From positions 124,001 to 188,000 of the forward strand of contig JBCDCY010000003.1 in the NCBI GenBank assembly GCA_039180875.1: a stretch of 64,000 nucleotides of DNA, read 5' to 3'. The notes beneath the pieces were generated by a model. That model was not told the origin of the DNA. It made no database searches and saw nothing but the letters and a program-made list of their open reading frames with translations. This document shows, one piece after another, positions 23,359-32,323 of the stretch; within the stretch, counting starts at the first letter, position 1, and each line of letters opens with the position of its first letter. A program made the position numbers and the translations under genes. The stretch comes from JBCDCY01 sp039180875 (GTDB lineage Bacteria; Pseudomonadota; Alphaproteobacteria; Rhodobacterales; Rhodobacteraceae).

Positions 23359-24387
23359 CTACTCCCAGCCGGCCTCGTTCAGCAGCTGCTGCGCCGCCGG
23401 GATGTTCGCGGCGATGGCCGAGGCATCCACGTCGTCGGGCTTGAAGAAGCCGAGCTGCGCGACCGAGGGGCTGAGGCCCACACCCGGCACCGCCGGATAC
23501 TCGTCATTGCCGGCGGAGAAGTAGACCTGCGCCTGGTCTGAGGCGAGGTACTCCAGGAACCGGATCGCGTTCTCCCGGTTCGGCGCATTGGCCGCAACGC
23601 CGCCACCCGACAGGTTCATGTGGGCACCGATGTCGTTCTGGTTCGGGAAGACCCAGCCGATCATGTCGAGGCTGTCCGACAGGCCGTCCACCGGCTTCCG
23701 GATCGCACGGCCGAAGTAGTAGGTGTTCGACATCGCGATGTCGCACTCACCCGAGACGATGCCGCGCAGCTGGTCGGTGTCGCCGCCCTGGGGCGCGCGG
23801 GCGAAGTTGCCGACCACGGCCGTGGCCCAGTCGCGCACCGCGTCTTCGCCAAGATGCTCGATGAGCGCCGCGGTGATCGTCTGGGTGTAGACGTTGGAGG
23901 ACGAGCGGATGCAGATCTGCCCGGCATATTTCGGATCGGCCAGGTCCTGGTAGGTGGTCGGCGGATCGCTCACGTCGTTCTTGTCGTAGAACAGGATGCG
24001 CGAGCGCTGGGAGAAGCCGAACCACTGGTTGTCGTCGTCCTGCACGTACTCGGGCAGGCGATCCTCCAGCACCGCGGACTCGATCGACTGCAGCAGGCCC
24101 ATGCCCTTTGCACGCTCCAGGCGCGAGGTGTCGACGGTCAGCAGGATGTCGGCAGGGCTGTTCGCGCCTTCCGCTTCCATCCGGGTCAGCAACTCGTCCG
24201 CGTTGCCTTCGATCCGGTTGATGGTGATGCCGGTCTCGGCCTCGAAGTCGGAGTACAGACGCTCATCCGTGTCGTAGTGGCGCGAGGAATAGAGGTTCAG
24301 CTCGCCATTGGCGAAGGCGGGCACGCCCGTCAGCGCCACGGCGGCGCCCAGACCCGCCGCCAGCAGGGGGGAGGGCAGTTTAGACAT
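23359..24387 (-). CDS. fbpA: Ferric-iron periplasmic binding protein (FbpA/AfuA type)
   Basis: 342 residues; ATG at 24387 follows AAGGAGAGGATT. A signal peptide (about 1-25, VPAFANG) leads into the transferrin-like binding fold: LNLYSSRHYDTDERLYSDFEAETGI, NADELLTRMEAEG, ADILLTVD, GFSQRSRILFYDK, and the iron-binding tyrosine pair in SNTYYFGRAI near residue 223. It captures Fe(III) in the periplasm for the permease encoded on the opposite strand just beyond it. Convergent rather than co-directional arrangement of the pair is unusual. Confidence 0.92.
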   Translation of the reverse strand: MSKLPSPLLAAGLGAAVALTGVPAFANGELNLYSSRHYDTDERLYSDFEAETGITINRIEGNADELLTRMEAEGANSPADILLTVDTSRLERAKGMGLLQSIESAVLEDRLPEYVQDDDNQWFGFSQRSRILFYDKNDVSDPPTTYQDLADPKYAGQICIRSSSNVYTQTITAALIEHLGEDAVRDWATAVVGNFARAPQGGDTDQLRGIVSGECDIAMSNTYYFGRAIRKPVDGLSDSLDMIGWVFPNQNDIGAHMNLSGGGVAANAPNRENAIRFLEYLASDQAQVYFSAGNDEYPAVPGVGLSPSVAQLGFFKPDDVDASAIAANIPAAQQLLNEAGWE

Positions 24388-24429
24388 AATCCTCTCCTTG
24401 TCGGTGGTTGTTTCTTCTGATGAGCGCGT

Positions 24430-24457
24430 CACCTACGCGATCAGGCCGCACGGTCAA
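24430..24457 (-). promoter_or_regulatory. Candidate promoter of fbpA
   Basis: On the minus strand TTGACC (24457-24452) is followed after 16 bp by TAGGTG (24435-24430). An AT-rich block rich in T-runs lies directly upstream of the -35. The distance to the fbpA ATG is about 45 bp. Confidence 0.5.
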
Positions 24458-24574
24458 GCAAAAACTAACAAAATCGCTCGGGTTATTGTGCCGCATGTGA
24501 TCGCTGCCGTGGATCGGCCCGGCAATCTGTGCCAAGCCTGGGCAGGCGGCTGACGAGGTGGAGGCGGGCCAAGG

Positions 24575-25795
24575 ATGGCACAGGGCTTCGGCACACGGCC
24601 CGCGCGCGCGCATTACGACGTGGTCATCGTCGGCGGCGCGATCATGGGCGCCTCGACCGCCTGGTTCCTGACGGAGATGGCGGATTTCGACGGCTCCGTC
24701 CTGGTGGTGGAGCGCGACCCGAGCTACGCCATGTGCTCCACCGCCCACACGAACTCCTGCATGCGCCAGCAGTTCTCGACCGAGCTGAACGTGCGGATCT
24801 CCCAGTTCGCCGCCGACTTCGTGAAAACCCTGCGCGAACGGATGGGCGGCGATCCCCGGGTGCCGGAGCTGAGGATCCGCAATTTCGGCTACATGTACCT
24901 GGCCGATACCAAGGCCTTCGCGGACGTGCTGCGCCGGAACCTCACCGTGCAGCATGCGGCCGGCGCGGCGACGCAGTTGATGACGCCGGAGGAGATCAGC
25001 CGCGCCTATCCGTTCTACAACGTCGACGACATCCTCCTCGGCTCGATCAACACCCGCGACGAGGGCTATTGGGACGGCGCCACGGTCTTCGACTGGTGGC
25101 GGCGCCAGTCGCGGGAGCGCGGGGTGGAGTACCTGGCCGGCGAGGTCGTGGCGATGACCCGGAACGCCGCCGGCACCCGGATCGAGAATGTGACGCTCGC
25201 CTCGGGCGAGGTGATCGGCTGCGGTCAGGTGGTGAACGCCTCCGGCCCCCGCGCCGCGCGCACCGCCGCCATGGCCGGGATCGAGGTGCCGGTCGAGCCG
25301 CGCAAGCGCTACACCTGGGTCTTCAAGGCCGAGCGACCGCTCGACCGCGACCTGCCGCTCACCATCGACCCCTCCGGCGTGCATGTGCGCGAAAACGGCG
25401 GCGGCACCTACCAGTGCGGCGGCCAGAGCGTGGTCGATCCGGCCGCCGACTACGACGACTTCGCCATGGACCACAGCCTTTGGCAGGACCATGTCTGGCC
25501 GACCCTCGCCGCCCGCGTCCCGGCTTTCGAGGCAGTGAAGGTGCAGACCGAGTGGACCGGGCACTACGCCATGAACGTGTTCGACCACAACGCCATCATC
25601 GGGCCGCACGACGAGGTGGAGAACTTCGTCTTCCTGAACGGCTTCTCGGGCCACGGCCTGCAGCAATCGCCCGCCATGGGGCGCGGCACGGCGGAGTGGC
25701 TGACCTACGGCGCCTACCGCTCCCTCGACCTCTCGCCCTTCAGCTACGGCCGCCTTGTCGCCAACCGGCCGATCCTCGAGAGCGCCGTCATCTGA
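24575..25795 (+). CDS. FAD-dependent oxidoreductase (DAO/FOXRED1-like)
   Basis: 406 residues. The dinucleotide-binding motif VVIVGGAIMGASTAWFL is at 16-32, then VLVVERDPSYAMCSTAHTNSCMRQQFS, and the C-terminal FAD contact FLNGFSGHGLQQSPAMGRGTAEWL near 350-373. This is the D-amino-acid-oxidase/sarcosine-dehydrogenase fold and oxidises a C-N or C-O bond of a small substrate that I cannot name. It precedes a uronate dehydrogenase by 42 bp, so the two may be co-transcribed. Confidence 0.85.
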   Translation: MAQGFGTRPARAHYDVVIVGGAIMGASTAWFLTEMADFDGSVLVVERDPSYAMCSTAHTNSCMRQQFSTELNVRISQFAADFVKTLRERMGGDPRVPELRIRNFGYMYLADTKAFADVLRRNLTVQHAAGAATQLMTPEEISRAYPFYNVDDILLGSINTRDEGYWDGATVFDWWRRQSRERGVEYLAGEVVAMTRNAAGTRIENVTLASGEVIGCGQVVNASGPRAARTAAMAGIEVPVEPRKRYTWVFKAERPLDRDLPLTIDPSGVHVRENGGGTYQCGGQSVVDPAADYDDFAMDHSLWQDHVWPTLAARVPAFEAVKVQTEWTGHYAMNVFDHNAIIGPHDEVENFVFLNGFSGHGLQQSPAMGRGTAEWLTYGAYRSLDLSPFSYGRLVANRPILESAVI

Positions 25796-25837
25796 TCCGT
25801 CCGCGCGCGCCCCGCGCCCCATCCCGGAGATGCCACG

Positions 25838-26674
25838 ATGAAACGTCTTGTCCTGACCGGCGCCGCCGGGCGCCTCGGCTCTCACCTGCGTGAGCCGCTC
25901 ACGGCGCTTTGCGAGGAGCTCGTCTCCTCCGACATCGCCGAAGGGTTGGGCCAGCTCTATCCGGGCGAGCGCTACCAGCGGGCCGATCTCGCCGACTACG
26001 CGCAGATCCACGACCTGCTCGAGGGCGCGGACATGGTGGTGCATTTCGGCGCGGTCGGGGACGAGGCGCCGTTCGAGACCCTGCTCGGCCCGAACTTCGT
26101 CGGCGCCTACAACATCTGGGAGGCCGCCTATCGCCGGGGCGTGCGCCGGGTGGTCTATGCCAGTTCCATCCACGCCGTCGGCATGTATCCACGGCAAGAG
26201 CGCATCGGCGTCGACGCACCCCACCGGCCCGACACGTTCTACGGCCTCGCCAAGTGCTTCGCCGAGGATCTGGGGCGGATGTATTGGGAGAAGCGGGGCG
26301 TGGAGGCGGTCTGCCTCCGCATCCTGTCCTGCGCCCAGGTGACGAGCACCCGGGCCCTCGGCACCTGGCTGAGCTACGACGACCTGATCCAGCTCGTCAC
26401 CCGGGCGATCGACACGCCGACCACCGGCTTTGCGGTGATCTACGGCGTGTCAAACAACGACCGGGCGCCGGTCGACAATTCCGGCGCGGCCTTCCTCGGC
26501 TACCGGCCGAAGGACAATGCCGAGCAGTTCGCCGAGGCGCTGCTGGCGGAGGCGCCCACGCCCGATCCCACCGATCCGGCGCAGATGTACCATGGCGGCC
26601 CCTTCGCCTCCGTCGATCTCGGCGAAAGCGGGCTCGCCCAGATGGACATCGTCGACGATCGAAAGGTGACGTGA
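25838..26674 (+). CDS. udh: Uronate dehydrogenase (NAD-dependent)
   Basis: 278 residues of the short-chain/epimerase fold with NAD motif TGAAGRLGSHL (7-17) and the catalytic YxxxK at about 135-139 (YGLAK). Segments such as RRVVYASSIHAVGMYPRQERIG, RPDTFYGLAKCFAEDLGRMYW and YRPKDNAEQFAE closely resemble characterised bacterial uronate dehydrogenases, which oxidise glucuronate or galacturonate to the aldarolactone. A link with the nearby inositol genes is metabolically plausible but unproven. A palindromic repeat follows the stop. Confidence 0.8.
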   Translation: MKRLVLTGAAGRLGSHLREPLTALCEELVSSDIAEGLGQLYPGERYQRADLADYAQIHDLLEGADMVVHFGAVGDEAPFETLLGPNFVGAYNIWEAAYRRGVRRVVYASSIHAVGMYPRQERIGVDAPHRPDTFYGLAKCFAEDLGRMYWEKRGVEAVCLRILSCAQVTSTRALGTWLSYDDLIQLVTRAIDTPTTGFAVIYGVSNNDRAPVDNSGAAFLGYRPKDNAEQFAEALLAEAPTPDPTDPAQMYHGGPFASVDLGESGLAQMDIVDDRKVT

Positions 26675-26719
26675 GCGCAAACGGACACATGCCGGAGCCC
26701 GCCCGGGCGACGGTGCCAT

Positions 26720-26785
26720 GGATATTTGAACCACTGCGAAAGGCTGGTGGGCTTTCTTGCTGGCTCAAATATCCCCGCCGGAGGC
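26720..26785. repeat. Dispersed palindromic repeat, family 1, copy A
   Basis: GGATATTTGA (26720-26729) and TCAAATATCC (26765-26774) are perfect inverted arms around a second partial inverted pair (GCGAAAG / CTTTCTTGC), followed by CCGCCGGAGGC. Similar sequences occur at 42429-42492 (opposite orientation), 51509-51571 and, as half, 31428-31450. It lies between convergent gene ends. Confidence 0.85.
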
Positions 26786-26811
26786 ATTCGCCTTTTGTTG
26801 CAATGCCCCCC

Positions 26812-27207
26812 TCAGTCGGGATCGGCCCGGGCGATGGCACGGATCTCGACCAGGGCCCCGGGGCGGCGAAGGCCCGCGACCTCGACCGCCGTCCAGGCCG
26901 GAAAGGGCGCCGTCAGCAGCTCCAGTCGCACCGCGTCGAAGCAGTCGAAATGCGTGCGCAGGCCGACATGGTAGCTGGTCATCTCCACGAGGGCATCGAG
27001 CGCCAGACCCGCCTCTTCCAGCACCAGTTGGATCTTCTCGAAGGCGGCGCGAAACTGCGCCTCGGGCTCGACCGGCATCCCGCCCTCGGCATCGCTGCCG
27101 GTGACACCGGTGAGGAACAGGAAGCCGCCTGAGAGGATGCCCGGCGACATCTGCGCCCGGGCGGCGCCTTCGCGAAAGGCGGCGGGCGCGACGATCCGCT
27201 TTGTCAT
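26812..27207 (-). CDS. Rid-family (YjgF/YER057c) protein
   Basis: 131 residues of the RidA/YjgF trimeric fold: LSGGFLFLTGVTGSD, QFRAAFEKIQLVLEEAGLALDALVEMTSYHV and AWTAVEVAGLRRPGALVEIRAIA. In enamine/imine deaminases the active-site Arg lies in the pattern PARSxVEV. Here that place reads PAWTAVEV with Trp, so deaminase activity is doubtful and another ligand or activity is likely. It is convergent with udh across a palindromic repeat. Confidence 0.83.
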   Translation of the reverse strand: MTKRIVAPAAFREGAARAQMSPGILSGGFLFLTGVTGSDAEGGMPVEPEAQFRAAFEKIQLVLEEAGLALDALVEMTSYHVGLRTHFDCFDAVRLELLTAPFPAWTAVEVAGLRRPGALVEIRAIARADPD

Positions 27208-27264
27208 GGCGATCTCCAGGGACGGGATGAGACGACCTCACCCTATCCGATCTCACCCCGGCGC

Positions 27265-29772
27265 CTAGAACTGGATGCGGCCCCGCAGCCCGAAGCGGCG
27301 GGTCTCGCCGATGTCGAGGTCGACCGGCGCGCCCAACGCCCCGAGCGTCGCGACAGAGGTCGCGCCGGTGGCGTAGACCGCATCGAAGGCGTTCTCGACG
27401 AAGGCCGAGAGCTCGAACCGATCGGCGCGCAGGCCGAGGCGGAAGTTCACCACGTTAAAGCCGTCGAGCTCGATCGCCGTCGGCGTGATGACGGTCTGGA
27501 AGCTGCTGCGATAGGTGTGCTCGGCCCGCACGAAGGGATGGGCGCTGCCAAAGGCCGGCTCGGGATGCTCATAGTCCACGGTGACGGAGAGCGTGTGGAC
27601 CGGCGCGTTCGGCAGCTGCGTTCCGGTCAGGTCGCCGAAGGGCGAGGTGGCGAAATCGGTGAACTTGGCGAAGGTCAGGCCCATCTGCAGGTCCAGGCTC
27701 AACCCCGGCGCCGGGCGGGCGGTGATGCCGATCTCCGAACCGATGCTGCGGGCCGAGGCGGCGTTGTCGATGAAAACATCAGCCACCGCCGCCGTCGGAT
27801 CCACCGACAGCACCTGGATATCGTCGTAATCGAGGAAGAAGCCGCTGCCGGTGATCAGCAACCGATCGTCGAACCAGGAGGAGCGAAAGCCCGCCTCGAA
27901 GGACCGCGCGGTCTCCTCATCGAACGTCAGCACGCCGGTCGAGGTCTGGCTGAAACCGCCCGGCCGGTAGCCGGTGGAGAAGCTGAAATAGGTGGAGAAA
28001 TCCTCGGTCCAGTCGTACTTGATCGAGGCGTTGGGGGAGAAGTCGGTGAACACCTCCTCCCCCTCGAAGAGCGGCACGGAGGGGATGAGCAAGGCGGTGA
28101 GCCCGGTGGTTTCCGTCAGGCCCGCGGCCTCCACCCGGTCGCGGTTGAAGCGGGCGCCGACCGCCAGTTCCAGCTCCGGGATCGGCTTCCAACGCACATC
28201 GCCGTAGACGCCGAGGTTGAAGACGTCCTGATCGAAGGGCGAGCGCGAGGTGCCCACAAGCTCCGGCGTCACCAGATCGGGGATGGTGGAGACGTCGAAG
28301 TCGGCCACGTCCTCGACCGGGATGCCGAGGAAGAAGGCCAGGATCTCCGGCGGCAAGAAGCTGGCGGCGAGGATGATCGTGTCGTCCCCCGCGATGAATG
28401 TCGGATCCAAGGTAAGACTGTTGAAGCTGAAGCTGAGGCCGCCGTTCACACTCACCCGGCCGAGCGCGCGGGGCAGGAACAGCTCCTCGCTCTCGAACCG
28501 CAGCTCCTGGGCCACCGCCCGCTCCTCGATCAGCAGCTCGCCGATCGAGAAGGCGCCGAGGGTGTTGTCGGTGTCGTTGATGCCGAAGCTCTCGGTATCC
28601 AGGAACGAGGTCTTGGAGGTCAGCAGCCCGACATCGAAGTCGTAGGCCGCCTCCCCGGTGACCAGCAATCGGTCGAGGGCGTTCTCGCCCACGAAGTCGA
28701 TCTCGGAGATCGGATCGCCCGCCGCGATGCTCGCCTGGGTGGCGGAGTTGGTGGCGTCGAAATCGGTGTGGTCGAAGGAGATGCTGGCGTCGAGCGTCAG
28801 CCGCTCCGTCGGCAGGGCACGCAGGCTCCCCCGCACCCCGGTGCTGGAGCGGCCGATGGCGTTCGGCTCGTCCACCGTCACCAGGTCGATGAAGCCGTCG
28901 GAGATATCGCCGAAGGCGACGAAGCGGCTGAAGAGCGCGTCGGTGAACGGCACGTTGACGATCGCCCGACCGCGGCCGTCGGGGAAGGAGCCGACCTCGG
29001 CCGTCAGCGATCCCTCGAACTCCGGCGACGGCTTCTTGGTGACGAAGTTGATCGCACCCCCGATGGCGCCGCGACCGAAGGCCGTGCCCTGGGGACCGAA
29101 GGCCGTCTCCACCCGCTCCAGATCCAGAAGCTCGGGGTTGATCGCCGTGGTGCCGCCCGTGGGGTTCAGCAGAAAACCGTCGGCGAAGATGCCTGTAGTC
29201 GGGCCGCTGGCGCTCAGCCCGCTCAGATTGCTTATGCCGCGGACCGAGACCCCAAGGTCGATGGGACTGGCATTGCCCGTGAAGTTCACGTTCGGCAGGC
29301 GAAAGATCGCGTCATCGGTGTCCTCGATGACGGAGCGTTCGAGCTCCTCCTCCGTCAACACCACCACGGTGCCGGGCACGTCCTGGACGCGCTCCTCCGT
29401 CCGGCGGGCCGTCACCGTGATCTCGGGCAGCAGCACGGCATCTTCGGCCGACGCCGTCCCTCGCGCCGCCTCGAGCACCACGCCGTCCGGGCCGAGGGAG
29501 CGGAAGCTGAGCCCGGTACCCGACAGCAACACCAGCAAAGCCTCGGTGGGCGTAAGCAGGCCGCTGACGGCCGCACTCTCCAGATCGGCCACCAGGCTGG
29601 CATCCGCGCTCACCTGCAACCCGGTCTCCTCGCCGAGCTCGGCCAACGCGGTGGAGAGCGGCTGGGCCGGGATGTCGACCGGCTGCGCCTCCTGCGCCAG
29701 GGCAGCGCCAGCGAAGAGCGCGCCGGCCGAGACGAATGAGAGCAAAGTCCGACGGCCACCGATCACGCGCAT
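27265..29772 (-). CDS. TonB-dependent receptor with N-terminal signalling (STN) domain
   Basis: 835 residues. After a signal peptide (about 1-26) comes an STN domain (about 32-100; IPAQPLSTALAELGEETGLQV) that contacts FecR-type anti-sigma factors. The TonB box LPEITVTARR (about 113-123), plug (VPGTVVVLTEEELE, SVRGISNLSG, GRGAIGGAINFVTKKP) and barrel ending in Phe follow. The barrel closely parallels the receptors at 3-557 and 601-2808 (FSTYFSFSTGYRPGGF, SPFGDLTGTQLP, GAPVDLDIGETRRFGLR). It lies just downstream of fecI- and fecR-like genes in the standard order, so ligand binding should induce its own operon. Confidence 0.93.
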   Translation of the reverse strand: MRVIGGRRTLLSFVSAGALFAGAALAQEAQPVDIPAQPLSTALAELGEETGLQVSADASLVADLESAAVSGLLTPTEALLVLLSGTGLSFRSLGPDGVVLEAARGTASAEDAVLLPEITVTARRTEERVQDVPGTVVVLTEEELERSVIEDTDDAIFRLPNVNFTGNASPIDLGVSVRGISNLSGLSASGPTTGIFADGFLLNPTGGTTAINPELLDLERVETAFGPQGTAFGRGAIGGAINFVTKKPSPEFEGSLTAEVGSFPDGRGRAIVNVPFTDALFSRFVAFGDISDGFIDLVTVDEPNAIGRSSTGVRGSLRALPTERLTLDASISFDHTDFDATNSATQASIAAGDPISEIDFVGENALDRLLVTGEAAYDFDVGLLTSKTSFLDTESFGINDTDNTLGAFSIGELLIEERAVAQELRFESEELFLPRALGRVSVNGGLSFSFNSLTLDPTFIAGDDTIILAASFLPPEILAFFLGIPVEDVADFDVSTIPDLVTPELVGTSRSPFDQDVFNLGVYGDVRWKPIPELELAVGARFNRDRVEAAGLTETTGLTALLIPSVPLFEGEEVFTDFSPNASIKYDWTEDFSTYFSFSTGYRPGGFSQTSTGVLTFDEETARSFEAGFRSSWFDDRLLITGSGFFLDYDDIQVLSVDPTAAVADVFIDNAASARSIGSEIGITARPAPGLSLDLQMGLTFAKFTDFATSPFGDLTGTQLPNAPVHTLSVTVDYEHPEPAFGSAHPFVRAEHTYRSSFQTVITPTAIELDGFNVVNFRLGLRADRFELSAFVENAFDAVYATGATSVATLGALGAPVDLDIGETRRFGLRGRIQF

Positions 29773-29866
29773 GCTGTCCCCAAACTCGTCGCCGGGCGCG
29801 TGCGGCGCCCCTGTTTTGGAGAGAACGGATCAGGCCGCCGAAAATTAAGGTTGGGGGCGAAGAAAA

Positions 29867-30787
29867 TCAGTCGGCGGCGAGAACCAGGGTGAGCGCCGGG
29901 GGTGCGGCGATCACCCGGGCCTGCCCCGCCGCCGCGGCCGCCCGGAGCGCCGACAGCGGGTCGGAGAGGTCGAAGCTCCCGGTCACCCGGGCCTCCTCCA
30001 CCGCGGATCCGACGAGCAGCACCCGGCCCGGCAGCCGCCGGTCGATCACCGCTGCCAGCTCCGCCAGGGCCGTGTCGTCGGCCACCAGGCGATCCTGGCG
30101 CCAAGCGGCGATGGCGCGCTCGGCCAGCCGGTCGAGCGCGATCCGACCCGACGGGCCAAGGCTCAGCCGGTCGAGCGGGGCCAGCGTCCAGGACCGGTCG
30201 GCCCGGCTCACCCGCACCTCGCCTTCCAGCACGGTGACGGCGACCTCGGGGCCGTTCCGCGAAACCTCGAAGGCCGTGCCGAGGACGTGGACGGTGGTCT
30301 CGCCGGCGGTCACCTCAAAGGGCCGCGCCTCCTCCTCCACGGCAAAGAACGCCGCGCCGCGGAGGAGGTCGATGCGCCGCGCGTCGGGGCCCGTGCCATC
30401 GGCCAGCGCCGTCCCGGCGTCGAGGTGCAGACGGTCGCCGCTTTCGAGGGTCAGGGCGAGGGGTGCGCCGCTGGCCCGGTGGTCGGCCCGCATCCGCAGC
30501 CACAACTCCGGCGCCAGGGCGCCCGCGAGCAGCAGGAATGCCGCGGCGGCCAGCGCGGGGCGCAGCCGCGACCGCCGTTTCGGGGCAGTCGCATCCCAGG
30601 CGCGCATCACCTGCAGATAGGCCGCCCGTTCCGCCGGGCCGCGGCGCAGAAAGGCATCGCGCGCGCCCCGGCACGCGACGTCATCGGGCCGGTCCCGCAG
30701 CTGGAGCAGGATGTCCGCCGCCTCCGCCCGCAGGCGCGCCGCCCCGGGGTCGGTGCCCTCTCCCTGCGGCCGTTCAGGCGCCGCCAT
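29867..30787 (-). CDS. FecR-family anti-sigma factor
   Basis: 306 residues; ATG at 30787 lies 26 bp after the sigma-factor stop. The cytoplasmic N-terminal region (about 20-75; AAYLQVMRAWDA) should bind the sigma factor. A membrane span is near 84-103, then the periplasmic FecR domain (about 115-205; LTLESGDRLHLDAGTA, LLRGAAFFAVEEEARPFEV, HVLGTAFEVSR) and a C-terminal DUF4974-like domain that meets the receptor's STN domain. It transmits receptor occupancy to the ECF sigma factor. Confidence 0.88.
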   Translation of the reverse strand: MAAPERPQGEGTDPGAARLRAEAADILLQLRDRPDDVACRGARDAFLRRGPAERAAYLQVMRAWDATAPKRRSRLRPALAAAAFLLLAGALAPELWLRMRADHRASGAPLALTLESGDRLHLDAGTALADGTGPDARRIDLLRGAAFFAVEEEARPFEVTAGETTVHVLGTAFEVSRNGPEVAVTVLEGEVRVSRADRSWTLAPLDRLSLGPSGRIALDRLAERAIAAWRQDRLVADDTALAELAAVIDRRLPGRVLLVGSAVEEARVTGSFDLSDPLSALRAAAAAGQARVIAAPPALTLVLAAD

Positions 30788-30813
30788 GGCCGTACACCAC
30801 CACGCCAGCGCCG

Positions 30814-31302
30814 TCAGCGATCGAGGCGGACGGCGACATGCAGCAGGGCCTGGCGCACCAATTGATGGGCGCGGGGGGCCGAGATGCCGAGCGCCTCGCC
30901 GATCTCGGCATAGGTCCGACCCTCGATCCGGTTCATCCGAAAGGCCAACCGGGTGCGCTCCGGCAACTCGGCCAAGGCGGCATCGGCGATCGCCACATCC
31001 TCCCGACCGATCGCCAGCCGCTCCGCCGTCGGCACCTCCAGGCCGGTGAGCAGGGCGGCGTCCAGGCTCCGGCGCTCGCTCTGGGACCGGCGCACCCAAT
31101 CCAGCGCCAGGTTGCGCACGATCCGGCGAAAGATCGACGGCGCCTCGTCGGAGGCATAGTTGCGACCGTGCCAGCGCAGCCAGCTCTCCTGCACCAGCTC
31201 CTCAGCCACGGCACGACTGCCAACCACCGCCTGAGCCACCCCGATCAATCGCCGCCGCTCGGCCAGAAAGGTGCGCAGCCCCGCCGCCTCCCGCTCGTCC
31301 AT
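30814..31302 (-). CDS. FecI-like ECF sigma factor
   Basis: 162 residues. Region 2 includes VAEELVQESWLRWHGR and IFRRIVRNLALDWVRRSQSERR. Region 4 includes ALAELPERTRLAFRMNRIEGRTYAEIGEALGISAPRAHQLVRQALLHV, a helix-turn-helix for -35 recognition. It starts the sigma / anti-sigma / receptor operon. Its targets probably include the STN receptor downstream; whether it also drives the paralogous receptor locus at the left end cannot be seen. Confidence 0.9.
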   Translation of the reverse strand: MDEREAAGLRTFLAERRRLIGVAQAVVGSRAVAEELVQESWLRWHGRNYASDEAPSIFRRIVRNLALDWVRRSQSERRSLDAALLTGLEVPTAERLAIGREDVAIADAALAELPERTRLAFRMNRIEGRTYAEIGEALGISAPRAHQLVRQALLHVAVRLDR

Positions 31303-31427
31303 CCCGTCGGTCTACCCATGTCACCGCACTGCGCTGGCTGGACGAAAGGTCTGGCTAAGCTCCCCGCGTAGCATCTCGCCACCGCACAGCAAAGCCATGC
31401 GCGGCCCGAGCCGCCCGCGTCTCCCAT

Positions 31428-31450
31428 CTTTCTTGCGGGCTCAAATATCC
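31428..31450. repeat. Dispersed palindromic repeat, family 1, half copy D
   Basis: CTTTCTTGC, then GGGCTCAAATATCC, matches the right half of copy A (CTTTCTTGCTGGCTCAAATATCC) with one small change. The left arm is missing. It lies downstream of the crotonase stop and upstream of the ECF sigma gene, in a 178-bp gap. Confidence 0.7.
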
Positions 31451-31480
31451 ACGACGCGACGCCATCCACCGGCGCCGCCC

Positions 31481-32260
31481 CTACCGCCCCTCGAACGACG
31501 CCGGGCGCTTTTCGAGGAACGCAAGCACGCCCTCGGTGAAGTCGCGGGTGCGGCCCGCCTCGCCCTGCAGCCGCGCCTCGAGCGCCAGTTGGTCGTCGAG
31601 GGTGTTGGCGAAGCTCTCCCGCACCGCCTGCTTGATCAAGCGATAACCGACGGTCGGGCCGTTGGCGAGCTGCTGGGCCCGGGCCTGCACCGTCTCAGCG
31701 AAGCTGTCATCCGGCAAGCATTGCCAGATCAGGCCCCAGGCATCGGCATCCCGCGCGGAGATCTTGTCGGCGAACAGCGCCGCGCCCATCGCCTTGGCAA
31801 AGCCCATGGAGCGGGGGAGCCAGTAGGTCCCGCCGGCATCCGGGATCAGACCGATGCGGGCGAAGGCCTCCAGGAAGTATGCGCTCTCGGTCGCGAAGAC
31901 GACGTCGCAGGCGAGCGCCAGATTGGCCCCCGCCCCGGCCGCCGGGCCGTTCACCGCGGCGATGGTGGGCACCGGCGCCTCGTAGATGGTGCGCAGCAGC
32001 GGCTCGTATTCCTCGCGGAGCGTGCGTTCCAGATCGACGTCGGCGGCGTTACGGCGGTCGCCCAAATCCTGGCCGGAGCAGAAGCCGCGCCCGGCGCCGG
32101 TCAGTACGACGACGCGTGCCTCCTCCGCCCCGCGGCGCATGGCGTGGCCCACCTCGGCGCGCATCTGGGCGTTCAGGCCATTCATGACATCGGGCCGGTT
32201 GAGCGTCACGGTCGCAACGTTGTCGGCGATGTCGAAGAGGATCGTCTCGTAGCTCGTCAT
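31481..32260 (-). CDS. Enoyl-CoA hydratase/isomerase, PaaG-like
   Basis: 259 residues of the crotonase family. The oxyanion-hole segments are GRGFCSGQDLGDRRNA near 56-72 and NGPAAGAGANLALACDVVFA near 105-124; FCSGQDLxDR is typical of the PaaG subgroup. PaaG hydrates 2,3-dehydroadipyl-CoA in phenylacetate breakdown, but no other paa genes are near, so the substrate stays open. It follows ccmH on the same strand by 63 bp. Confidence 0.8.
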   Translation of the reverse strand: MTSYETILFDIADNVATVTLNRPDVMNGLNAQMRAEVGHAMRRGAEEARVVVLTGAGRGFCSGQDLGDRRNAADVDLERTLREEYEPLLRTIYEAPVPTIAAVNGPAAGAGANLALACDVVFATESAYFLEAFARIGLIPDAGGTYWLPRSMGFAKAMGAALFADKISARDADAWGLIWQCLPDDSFAETVQARAQQLANGPTVGYRLIKQAVRESFANTLDDQLALEARLQGEAGRTRDFTEGVLAFLEKRPASFEGR

Positions 32261-32323
32261 GGCTGGTCCCGCCCCGATCTTGTCCGGCGTGGAGCCTACT
32301 CCGCCACCGATCCACCAGCAACG

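Noticed and set aside
24380..26224. 614-codon open frame opposite the FAD oxidoreductase and udh
   Set aside because: It crosses two well-supported plus-strand genes and lacks any protein motif.
27517..29739. 740-codon open frame opposite the STN receptor
   Set aside because: Antisense shadow; low-complexity Gly/Arg/Glu/Gln composition and no recognisable motif.
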